Assembly (NCBI GenBank): GCA_963842955.1
Contig: CAWJIJ010000011.1
Location: forward strand, 1 to 64,000
DNA length: 64,000 nt
Source: JARFQW01 sp963842955
GTDB taxonomy: Bacteria; Pseudomonadota; Gammaproteobacteria; Steroidobacterales; XN24
Reading direction: 5' to 3'
Within the stretch, counting starts at the first letter, position 1. Each line of letters opens with the position of its first letter. The notes beneath the pieces were generated by a model. The model was not told where the DNA came from. It saw only the letters and a list, made by a program, of their open reading frames with translations, and searched no databases. Both the position numbers and the translations under genes were made by a program. This document shows positions 26,866 to 35,494 of this stretch, one piece after another.

Positions 26866-28519
26866 TTAGCGTGGAGTAATCCCCGCAACGTTAACCTGCA
26901 ACGAGAACGGCTTTTTCGACCTGAGGCAAACGGAGATGGGCACATTGACGTGCCTCCCCGGGGCGAGAGCATACCGCCCGTCGGCATATGCGTATCGCCC
27001 TGCCGGCTGCACCCGGAACTCGTCGCCCGCAGACACGAGTCCGGAGTCGGTGAGCAGGCGATTACGGTTGGTCAGCCTGGCAACTTCGACAACCAGGCTT
27101 GAGAGCTCCTGCTGACTGACGTTCTTCAGCCTGGCCGTGAATCGGAACGTGCCGATACTCCGGGCCGGGCACCCTTCGGTATTCGAAGAGAATCGCTGAG
27201 TTGCACGCTTGGGCGTGAACGTAACCATGGCATTCGAAGGAGATTCCTCTTTTCGTAGCGTCGGATCACCCAGAATGGCCATGCCGTAAAACCAGTGACG
27301 ATCATAGAGGCTGTAAGGAGAAATACTTGCCATCCAGTCCTGGAAGGCTCGGCCCAGCGTCTTCCCGTCACCGAAGGGAGCGTAAAAGTTCACGAACTGA
27401 AGCATGCTGCCGGTCTTGGTCGACCCTATGCTGGCGAGCCCCGCGCCCTCGGCAAAAATGTACCAGTCCCCGAGATTGTCCCGCTCCACGAACCGTGCTG
27501 ACGAGCAGGCAAACAGATTGTAGAAGATGGACTCCGGTCCGAGATGCCTGATCTCGGTGTTGGTCACCCGCCCGCCGCTCCAGGAGGATCCGATCTTGAA
27601 GGAATGGGAAAAGGCTGACGAGTGCGCGGAGACCTGCAGAAACTCATAGGGCTCACCGAGTTCAATGCGGTAGTTGTCGGCCACCGTGGTGGCTCCGTCG
27701 GTGACCATCTTCACGTCGCCGTAAGTGTAGGTAAGGCCATAGCTGAACTGCCAGGAGTGCGCCCAGTCGTCGTCAACGAATGTCAGGGCCCGGTGGCTGC
27801 CCTGGAGCCGGCCTGTCCGGTGAGCTGTGATTCCTGTCGAAATAGCGGTTCAGGAGATCAATTTGGCTGCCGCTCAGCCGACTCGCCGAGATTCGGCCTA
27901 CCCAGATTTCGGGCGCCTGATCTCCGGGCGGAGACTCATACTCGTAATGCCCGTCGAACATCCCGTCCCGGTCCGAATCCGTCCAGTAGCCATCCAGGTC
28001 CGCGTAGAACAGGTCGATGGGGAACTCCGCCCGGCCCCGGCCAAAGTCATCATCCATTTCAAACCAGGGCGCGGGCCAGTCACCGATCAGGACCACGCCG
28101 GCCATGTCCCCGTCCGCATAATCCGCATAGTGCTGTTGGAGCAGCTCACGCAATTCCGTCGGCGAGCCCTGCATGCCCTCAAGGACGGTGACGGCGTGGC
28201 CCTCGTTCTCGAGGTCATCGACGTATTGGCCGACCCGGCGTTCAATACCGCTCATGATGGCGCTGTTGACCATAACCAGCACCTGGGGCATCCCATCGGG
28301 TTCCGGTGTCTGATAAACCATCTGCGCGTAGAGTGGTCCCTCAATCGGGTTTGCGCCAATGTAGGTCGCGTAGGACATGGGAACCCGGCCTTCCGCATCC
28401 ACCCACATCGGTGGCGGGGTCTGTCCGTCGGCCTTCTGCGCCAAGGCCGGACTCGTTAAGGCTCCCGCGAGCAGGGCTGCCGAAACAAGGGTAGTAAGCA
28501 GTTTCGCAAGTTTTTTCAT
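26866..28519 (-). pseudogene. Gingipain-like (C25) peptidase with GCP/VCL domain, one frameshift
   Basis: The first part (27773-28519) starts with a signal peptide (MKKLAKLLTTLVSAALLAGALTSPALA) and holds VVLIGDWPAPWF, PIDLFYADLDG and EIWVGRIS. The second part, in another frame down to 26866, holds the catalytic His (QVSAHSS) and Cys (NLFACSSARF) of the caspase-like C25 fold, YGMAILGDPTLR, then the shared domain (MVTFTP, EGCPARSIGTFRFTARLKNVS, PISVCLRSKKPF). Removing one base at about 27822 joins the frames smoothly (HSYRTGRLQGSHRALTFVDDDW). One clean frameshift with both halves otherwise intact points to a recent mutation or a sequencing error. Function: secreted cysteine endopeptidase. Confidence 0.75.
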
Positions 28520-28594
28520 TGTTCACACCTCCAGTGCAAAACTTTGTGAGACCCCTCTGCCTTGGGATTGCACTCCGATATGTCCCGCTTGGGC

Positions 28595-31202
28595 CTACGG
28601 TCGCTCCTGGAGATATCGATCCATGATCTCGCTGGCCGACAGGCCACGGTGGTAAATGCGAACCTCGTCGATGACGCCGTCGAAGAACTCGACCCAGCCG
28701 CCCGGGTTGGCCGCCACGCGGAGGGTATTGGTGCCGACGTAAATCCCGGTAGGCCCGAATCGCCGAGACTCGACACCGTTCTTGTAGAAGCGGACCTCGT
28801 CCGGCTCGATCACCACGGCCAACTGCTGCCAGTTGTGCACGTCCACGGGCACCCCTGTATGCCAAACGCCGCCGCCATAGAACACGGTCCAATAATCATT
28901 TTGCATTAGCAGCGAGCGGTCGTGGTCGCCGTCGTCATGGGAGAGGACCTGCCTCCTGCCGAGGTGAGCGTTATCTCCCCCTGTCCGGTGCGGATACACC
29001 CAGGCCAACATGGTGAGCTCGGGGGCCACGTCCGGGTTGATGTTCACCGGCGTATCGATGTGGCTGCTGCTGCCGTCAAACTCGTAGGCCTGGCCGATCA
29101 CGCCCGGCACCAACTTGGCCCCGAAGGAGACGGCATCATTTCCATTCCCACTCGCGTCCTTGGTGTTGCCGTCGAACGGATAGAACCCGACCAGTCCGGC
29201 TTCGGTGTCTATGACCTCCGAGGCCAGTCCGATGACGTCGACGAAGAAGCTGAAGCGCCGGCGAGTCTTGAGGCAGACCGTGAACGTCATGTCCACCCAC
29301 TCCTCGGCCGCCAGCTCGCCATCCGCGTAATCCCCGTGGCGGGGCACCGGCATCCGGTCTCCTTCGACCAGGTGCCCGGCGTTCGTCAGCATCACATTGC
29401 CGCCCGTGAGCCGCTGGATCTCGACCTGCAGGTTCGTGTGGGCATAGCGGCTTTCGTTGGTCAGCCGGGCGTCGAAGCGGAACGTGCCGACGCACCCGCC
29501 CGGGCAGCCGCTCGTCTCGTCAGAGAATACGTAGCTGGACGGATCGGGCTTGAAGCTGACGTACTCATTGATATTGGATTCAATTGACACACAGCTGCCG
29601 TCCGATCGTGAACGGGCCCACACTCGAATCCCAGTCGTTGCAGTCTCTTTCATGGGGAGCGCCCGCTGGGACAGGTGTCCGGGATGAGCGGTGCGATGCC
29701 CCAGTTGAAATAGCCGTCCCCATCCCGATCATGGCAGGCAATCTCCCTGGTCGTGATGAGAGTTTCGACAGGCGAAAAAATCGCCTCCCGGTGACCTTTG
29801 TCGTTGTCGGCCACTTTCACATACCCGAAGCCATTGTCGCCCCACAAGAAGCCCCAGCTGTTTTTCAAAATCCAGATCGTGCGCCCGTCAATCGGATCCC
29901 TTCGGAATCCGACGGCGCCCATGCTATGCGACCAGGATGGAATATTAAATAAGATGGGGCCGTATTCGGATGATCGCGTCCTTGAGGTCATCATCCGTAC
30001 GGATGGTCAACACATGAAGGTCGGAAATCCGAAAGATTGCACTCGGGGATGCACACCGGTTTGCGCAGGGCTCGTCAGTCCGTCGTATTGGGGAAGCAGG
30101 CCTGGTCGACGACACCGACGTCGCGAATGTAGTCCAGGCTTCGCAGAGGGCTGCCGCCGGAGATGCAGCTCCCGGCTCCGGCGCAGGAAATGAGATCCTG
30201 TTCCGAGAGATCGAGATCGATGTGGTCATTGAAATACACATTTGCCTGGGCCTCTACCGCGCCATTCGCGGCGTGGGCCCAGCAGTTTCCGCATTCCTGC
30301 CACTTGACGGGCGTCAGCCATCCGGTGCCCCAGCCGTCCCCGTCGAAATAGGGCGAATCGGGTTGGTCGGCACCGTGCCGCGAGCGCCAGTCGAACGTAT
30401 CGATCATGCGGGATTCTGTTCCCGCATCGCCCGAAGGCGCCCCGCTGGCGCGGAGTTCGAACACGCCGCCCACGTAATACTCAAAGCCCTGAAAGTTAGG
30501 TATTTCGTCCCTGCCACTTGCCAGGAACGCCTTCCTATCCGCATACGACATCTTTGCCAATGGAGTGGCTCCCGCCACCCAGCGAAGGCCTTGGGAACCG
30601 ATGCTGACGTTCATTCGCTCGATCTTGGCGTCAAGCTGTTGATCCCGGATGGCGTCGCTCCTTTGTCGGTCGATGGTCTCCACCTGCGCCAGGCCTTCCG
30701 TCAGCGACCGGTCCCGGGCTCGTGCAGACGGCAAAATCGTGGATACGCTCGAAAGGCGCAGCACGGCGTCCTCGACCTCGATTTTCAGACTTTGCGGAAC
30801 AGTCCCCTCCAGGACACAGGTCTCCTCACAAACTCGTTCTACGTGGATGCGCCCCATACCCAGGGTGAGGGGCGTTGCCTCATAGACCAGGTATTCGCGA
30901 CCGTCGTCGGCCACGAGGATGATTCGAACGAGACTGCGGTGGTCGTTCTTCAGCCGCAGCATCGCCGTCACCGCCAATCCATTGGTGGGGGTGGACGCGC
31001 CTTCAGGGATCAGGGCCTCGCCATCCCCGACGAAGCGACCCGTCAGCGGCGTCACTCGAATCGCGCTCTCCGAGACGCCCTACTCGGCGATCCAGTAGTC
31101 GAGCGTGAATTCATCCGGCGGCGGCTCCTGAGCCGATGCCATACCAAAAAAGCCCGCCATCGCAATGGTCAGGCCGGCAACGAACAAATTGGCTGATTTC
31201 AT
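28595..31202 (-). pseudogene. Papain-like (C1A) peptidase with GCP/VCL and LamG domains, several disruptions
   Basis: ATG 31202 starts a signal peptide (MKSANLFVAGLTIAMAGFFG). An in-frame TAG at 31080-31082 follows after 40 codons, and the same frame continues to 30075 with the active-site Cys (ECGNCWAHAANG). Single-base shifts near 30080, 29966 and 29665 lead through DDDLKDAIIR, the catalytic His (SWSHSMGAVGF) and Asn (LKNSWGFLWGDNGFGYVKV), and a calcium-motif-like tail (DRDGDGYFNWG). The 28595-29653 frame then supplies the shared domain (NEYVSFKP, SGCPGGCVGTFRFDARLTNES, DYADGEL, FTVCLKT) and a LamG/concanavalin-like domain (GLVGFYPFDGNTKDASGNGND). That last part has no signal peptide or ribosome site of its own, so I treat it as the C-terminus of one broken gene; it could be separate. 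Confidence 0.65.
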
Positions 31203-31339
31203 GGCCGAACTCTCCCCCCGGTCAGACACCGTCGTCCTTCGTGCTTCAAGGAGACGCGGAGGGCGGCCGGCTGAACGCCGGGCCTGTCACAGTCCTTCTT
31301 ACCTTGACTTATAGCTCAGCCACGAGCGGTTGCCGTACG
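31203..31339 (-). promoter_or_regulatory. Conserved promoter-leader element, copy A (before the papain-like gene)
   Basis: On the minus strand this block ends with TCTGACCGGGGGGAG just before the ATG and contains GGCCCGGC...GCCGGCC (a hairpin), GCCCTCCGCGTCT and AGCACGAAGGACGACGG. The same order and near-identical sequence occur at 35087-35222 and 42364-42500. The upstream end carries GCTATAAGT, a possible -10 box. See the findings. Confidence 0.65.
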
Positions 31340-31730
31340 TAAATCTTCGGATTGGGCTTGTGGCGCCGTGGCGGAGCGATGGCCTGCGCCAGTCCGGGTC
31401 GCCTGGGCACCCTTCTTGATTCGAAATCGCTCGGTCAGCCCACCAATGCGAAGACCGCGCACCAGGGGCTTGGGTGGGCAGTATCAGGAAAACATGCACC
31501 CGGCACGCCGCGATAACGAATGACGAGTCTCAGCAAAGCAGTCCCACCCCTTTCCCCCAGGGGGGACAAGTGGACTGTTCCTCCAGTCAGCTATTCCGCC
31601 AATCGGGGCGCCTGGCGAGGGGCGGTCGGCCGATTCGGGAACCGCTCCACTGTCGATTTCCAAAAAAACTCTCCGGGTTTGTCTAAGCTCAGCCCAATGT
31701 CCGTCTCTTCGAACTGGAGCAGCGTCGATT
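31340..31730. other. Intergenic stretch without a recognised gene
   Basis: This gap between the leader of the papain-like gene (leftward) and the STN gene (rightward, 31731) has no convincing coding frame. It must hold the promoter of the STN gene, which I cannot place. Confidence 0.5.
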
Positions 31731-32366
31731 ATGGTCCGCCTGGCTCTCCCTTACCCTGACACGCGGGGGCGATCCGCTATTCGGCACCGTCCACGCGGTG
31801 CCCGGTGGATCCGTATGGGCATCACTGCCCTGCTCGCTGTGTCGGCGTACTCGCTGGCTTGGGCAGCACCCGACACGCTGCCGTCGGGGTCCTACACACT
31901 GGAAATCGACACGGCCCAGCACGTCACCGTGCTGGCCAACGACGCGCCGCTGCAGGACGTCCTTTCGGAGCTGGCCGGGCAGCTGGACATCGAGCTCAAG
32001 GGCCAGGTACCGGACGGAAGCCGGATCACCGCAGATGTCCGGGACCAGCCCTTGCCCGAGGCGCTGAAGCGAATCAGCGAGAACTACATGCTGGTGACAG
32101 ACGAGTCCGACGGCCACGTGGTGAAGATCATTCTCCTGCCCAAGGGGGATGGCTCACGCTACGTGTCGCCGGTACAGGCGGCACGGCCCGCGCCGGAGGC
32201 CTACATCGAGGAGGCCGACCCGTCGGGGTTCGATCCGGATGTAGCGGCCGCCGAGTCACCGCCAGCCGAGTCCGCCCTGGGATTCGATGCCGACGCCGTG
32301 CCGTCTGACCCGGACCCGACAACGGACTTCGAAGCCCAGATGAACGAGGACCTGAAGGACGAATGA
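31731..32366 (+). CDS. Exported STN-domain protein (copy 2)
   Basis: This 211-residue paralogue of the 19026-19631 gene has the same plan: a basic N-terminus, a hydrophobic signal (MGITALLAVSAYSLAWAA, residues ~29-46), an STN-like domain (PLQDVLSELAGQLDIELKG, LPEALKRISENYMLV, KIILLPKGDGSRYVSP) and an acidic tail ending FEAQMNEDLKDE. The segment KIILLPKGDGSRYV is nearly identical in both copies, while the tails have diverged. ATG 31731 has GGAG 11 bases upstream. It is divergent from the papain-like gene, as copy 1 is divergent from the alpha/beta hydrolase gene. Confidence 0.75.
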   Translation: MVRLALPYPDTRGRSAIRHRPRGARWIRMGITALLAVSAYSLAWAAPDTLPSGSYTLEIDTAQHVTVLANDAPLQDVLSELAGQLDIELKGQVPDGSRITADVRDQPLPEALKRISENYMLVTDESDGHVVKIILLPKGDGSRYVSPVQAARPAPEAYIEEADPSGFDPDVAAAESPPAESALGFDADAVPSDPDPTTDFEAQMNEDLKDE

Positions 32367-32537
32367 GTCCGGTTGCCCGCGCACGGCGCGACTGACCGGC
32401 CTGCCAATTGTCCCGGACCCTGTAAACGGGACCCGACCCACTGGCGTCGATGGACTTGAGGTCCTTTATCGCGGACCCGGCACGCTGCCGTGGCCCACGC
32501 CAAGTCGTATCACGCCCGGATATCCGAGGAGTCAAAC

Positions 32538-33352
32538 ATGTCGCATTTCCGCCGCTGTTGCCTGATATCGGTCGGCCTGCTGGTTTCGAGCGGATCGGTG
32601 CAGGCGGAACCGCCACCGCCCGCGCAGGTGATGCTGATCGGCACGTTTCATTTCAACGATCCTGGGCAGGACGCGGTCAAGACAAAAAGCCTGGACGTAA
32701 CCGCTGCCCCATCCCAGCAATACCTCGAGGAACTCACCGACCGGGGATTGCGTCTGAATTCCGACCCACGCGCATCCTGCTGGAGTATGCGGAAGCCGAC
32801 GACGAATTGTTGAACGGTCGGTACCGCCAGTATGTGGACGGCGATTTTGAACTCCGGGTCAACGAGATCTACCAGCTGGGCTTCCGCATCGCCGCCGACA
32901 GCGGACTGGAGCGCATCGAGCCCTTCGACCATCGGGAGATCGAGTGGCAGGCCGAGGCCATGTTGGACTATGCGAGAGCCAATGACCCGGTTGCCCTGAA
33001 GACCTTTGAAGGCCGGATCGCGGAAATCACGGCGTCGATGCAGGCCGAACAGGACACGCTGACCCTTCGGCAGCTCTTGAAGAAGCACAACAGTCCCGCC
33101 GACTTCGCCGCCAACAAGGCCCTCTACATCCAGACCAACGACATCGGTGCGGGCGACGGCTATTCCGGCGCGGATGCGGCGGCGAGCTGGTGGCACCGCA
33201 ACTTCCGCATGTACGCCAACGTGCAGAAGACCGCCCAACCCGGCGAACGGGTCCTGGTGATCGCCGGTGCCGGACATGTCGCGATCCTGGCCGACCTGCT
33301 GTCGCTGGATCCCGAGCGCGAGGCAGTTGATGTCCGCCCGCTTCTTAGATAG
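32538..33352 (+). pseudogene. DUF5694-like exported protein, one frameshift
   Basis: ATG 32538 follows GAGGAG at 6 bases and begins a signal peptide (MSHFRRCCLISVGLLVSSGSVQA). The mature part opens with VMLIGTFHFNDPGQD, typical of DUF5694 proteins related to the TraB/GumN fold. The frame breaks at the G run 32743-32746, where one missing base separates YLEELTDR from ASEFRPTRILLEYAEADDELLNGRYRQYV; the second frame then runs to 33352 and keeps ERVLVIAGAGHVAILADLL, the usual C-terminal motif. The location in a homopolymer means a sequencing error is quite possible. The TAG stop at 33350-33352 directly abuts a GGGGACAG-type repeat. Confidence 0.7.
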
Positions 33353-33592
33353 GGGGACAGTTCACTTAACTCGAACGTTACAGGAACACCTCTTCCGGTA
33401 GTACGCCGATTCCCTACAAAACGAATTTCAGCACGCATGCCTCTCACCTAACCGCTTGACAGGACGGTCTTTTTGCTTTCGCATGCTTCTGGCAATCAAA
33501 TGCGAAGCGAAAAAACCATCCTCAGAGTGGAACCGCAGTTGAGGAAAGTCCGACCGAGTGTCCCTTTAATTGAGTTAAGTGAACTGTCCCTC
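33352..33592. repeat. Inverted pair of GGGGACAG-type repeats
   Basis: The left copy at 33352-33377 reads GGGGGACAGTTCACTTAACT and onward; the right copy at 33566-33592 is its inverse (AGTTAAGTGAACTGTCCC). The two bound about 190 bp without a visible gene and fill the space between the DUF5694-like gene and the stop of the FG-GAP gene. They belong to the same family as the copies at 26.4-26.8, 41.1 and 44.1-44.4 kb. Confidence 0.7.
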
Positions 33593-33595
33593 GAT

Positions 33596-35086
33596 TTACC
33601 GGCAGCGTCTGTTGGTCACGACGTTGTCGCCATGGAACTCCATGCCCTGGTGGGTGGCTCCCGTCAGTTCGACCTCACTCTCGCCGCAGGCGATAAGGAG
33701 TTCGCGCGACCGGAAGTACGTGAGCAGGTCCATGAAACCGTCCCGATTGGTGTCCATGACCCGGTAGTTCCGGGAGCGCGCATCTCCTGGGTTCAGACGG
33801 AGGGAGTTGTGGTCGCATTGCAGGGCGTCGAAATCCATGCTCCCGTGAATGGCAACAGCGACAAGGCGTGTCGAATTCGGATCGACGAGATTTCGGTCGC
33901 TCCACGGCTGGACGTCGATGGAGACCCATCCGTCATCACCAGATTCATAGATCCAGGCCAGATTGGCTCCCATCTCTCCCACGATAAAGCGCTCACCGCT
34001 GAGACCGGCGAACATTCCGTAGCGACACGGGTCGCAGCTGACATCCTGGGCCTGCCGCCGTACTTCAGCAGCGGTGGACCAGTTCCGGCCATCGGACTGG
34101 AAGACGAACACGGTATTCCGATGCACGGCACCGGCAATCAGCGTTCTGCTCTCGAGGGCAAGGCTTCCGCCGAATTGCGCGCCGCTGCCGACGGGCGTGA
34201 ACTTGGCGGCCTGTTGCCAGCCGTCGTCGCCCCGCTCGAAGACATAGGCGGCCCCCGCCTGGGAGCCGGCTTCGTCGTCCCACACCGCTCCCACGGCGAT
34301 CACGTCGCCATCGATGCGAACGGGCAGTCCGAAGTTGATGCGGTCCCGTGGATCCGAACCCGCGGGTCTGATGCGATCTGACTCGGTCCAGCCCGAGGCG
34401 GATTTCTCGAAGATCGAGACGAAGTCCTCGATGGTGTCGCCGATGACGACTGTGTCATCCTGGACGGCGCAGTGTCCGAAGACCGATGACGCATCGGGCA
34501 CCGTAAGAGTCGCCGCATGCCGCCAGCGGCCGCCGGCGTACTCATAGACATAGGTGACACCTCCGCCAAAGCGCTGCAGACCGCTTACGACGATGCGGTT
34601 TCCACTGACCCCCACGGAGGTCCCGATGAGGCCTGCGGCGGGATCGGCCGGGCGCAGCACAGCTTCGCGGATGTACTTGGCGCCGTCATAGCGGAAGACG
34701 TAGGCCGCGCGGCCCTCTGGCGCTCCGGCAACGAGCAGATCCCTGTCAACGGCCATGCTGTTGGCGAGCTGGTCTCCCGAGTCACCGGATTCGCCCAGGT
34801 CGCCCACCAGCTTTTGAAGACTGCGCCATTCATTACCGTCGAACTGATAGACGTAAATGGCGCCACGGGAGCTCTGCCAGTCGTCGCCGACAAAGGCATG
34901 GTTGCCAATGATGGCATTTGAACGGCCGAAGCGCGTTCCGGCTCCGTCAGCAGGGGCGAGCCGGGATTCGACAAGTTCGCCGGTGAAGTCTGCCGCGGCA
35001 ATGGGTGTCGCAGACGCAAGGCCTGCAAGAAGCATGCAGCCAAAGACCGGCCATCGCGGATGTGCCGGGCGAATCGTGAAACGCAT
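33596..35086 (-). CDS. Exported FG-GAP/beta-propeller protein (intact copy)
   Basis: The 496-residue product has a signal peptide (RWPVFGCMLLAGLASATPIAAA) and a series of ~55-residue repeats in which a Phe-Gly turn and a Gly-rich strand precede YVFRYDGAKY-, YVYEYAGGRW- or YVFERGDDGW-type strands. These are FG-GAP-like blades of a seven-bladed propeller. The last ~90 residues form a separate tail (VMDTNRDGFMDLLTYFRSRELLIACG). Such proteins are extracellular, often adhesive or regulatory, with unknown ligand here. ATG 35086 is set by the conserved leader with GGGGGGAGG. It is divergent from an amidotransferase-like gene, and the pair is duplicated at 41259-44141. Confidence 0.8.
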   Translation of the reverse strand: MRFTIRPAHPRWPVFGCMLLAGLASATPIAAADFTGELVESRLAPADGAGTRFGRSNAIIGNHAFVGDDWQSSRGAIYVYQFDGNEWRSLQKLVGDLGESGDSGDQLANSMAVDRDLLVAGAPEGRAAYVFRYDGAKYIREAVLRPADPAAGLIGTSVGVSGNRIVVSGLQRFGGGVTYVYEYAGGRWRHAATLTVPDASSVFGHCAVQDDTVVIGDTIEDFVSIFEKSASGWTESDRIRPAGSDPRDRINFGLPVRIDGDVIAVGAVWDDEAGSQAGAAYVFERGDDGWQQAAKFTPVGSGAQFGGSLALESRTLIAGAVHRNTVFVFQSDGRNWSTAAEVRRQAQDVSCDPCRYGMFAGLSGERFIVGEMGANLAWIYESGDDGWVSIDVQPWSDRNLVDPNSTRLVAVAIHGSMDFDALQCDHNSLRLNPGDARSRNYRVMDTNRDGFMDLLTYFRSRELLIACGESEVELTGATHQGMEFHGDNVVTNRRCR

Positions 35087-35222
35087 GAGCCAAGACCTCC
35101 CCCCGGTCAGATGCCGTCGTCCTTCGTGCTGAAAAAGACGCGGAGGGCGGCCGGCTCAGTGCCGGGCCAAATAAGCTGTCCTTACCCTTTCCATAGCGCA
35201 ATCACGGGCGGACTGCCGTACG
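35087..35222 (-). promoter_or_regulatory. Conserved promoter-leader element, copy B (before the intact FG-GAP gene)
   Basis: On the minus strand it contains GCTATGGAAAGGGTAAGGAC, GGCCCGGCACTGAGCCGGCC (a hairpin), GCCCTCCGCGTC, AGCACGAAGGACGACGG and TCTGACCGGGGGGAGG before the ATG. It is highly similar to the blocks at 31203-31339 and 42364-42500. The conserved block reaches the start codon, so at least part of it is transcribed. Confidence 0.65.
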
Positions 35223-35295
35223 GAGAAATGCGCATGCCGTAGCGGGACTCACCGCCCGGCAAACGGCAGCGGAGGTCCCCGAACCACTGAAACGA

Positions 35296-35312
35296 TGCAC
35301 CAAACTCGTGCG
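35296..35312 (+). promoter_or_regulatory. NtrC-like dyad upstream of amidotransferase gene 1
   Basis: TGCACCAAACTCGTGCG contains GCAC-N7-GTGC, the core of enteric NtrC sites (TGCACTAAAATGGTGCA type). It lies about 107 bp upstream of the sigma-54 -24 element, a usual enhancer distance. A further GGTGCAC half-site follows ~14 bases downstream. The regulator's identity is inference. Confidence 0.55.
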
Positions 35313-35418
35313 CACGGCCCAATCAGGTGCACGGACAGCGTCCGCGGGATCCCGGCAGTATCCGCCGGATAGCCGCGCCGGCGCGGGGTGCGCACGGCTG
35401 GGCCCATTCCGCCTGCCG

Positions 35419-35434
35419 TGGCCTGAAACTTGCT
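35419..35434 (+). promoter_or_regulatory. Sigma-54 promoter of amidotransferase gene 1
   Basis: TGGCCTGAAACTTGCT has GG and GC exactly ten bases apart, matching the -24/-12 pattern of RpoN promoters. The GTG start is ~60 bp downstream. The same element occurs before the second copy. Confidence 0.7.
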
Positions 35435-35494
35435 TGAACCCGGTTCCCGTACCCATTGCCGCGACCGCCACGACCAAGCTTCCCGGAGACGCCC

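Noticed and set aside
26389..26879. Frames on both strands inside the 374-bp repeat-bounded element as a possible transposase
   Set aside because: None shows the Transposase_17 motifs (for example a HxH or MPNHVH-type motif); I treat the interior as non-coding.
31203..31339. Conserved leader as a cyclic-di-GMP or other known riboswitch
   Set aside because: The conserved bases of those classes (for example GCACAGGGCAAACC) are not present, so it is left unnamed.
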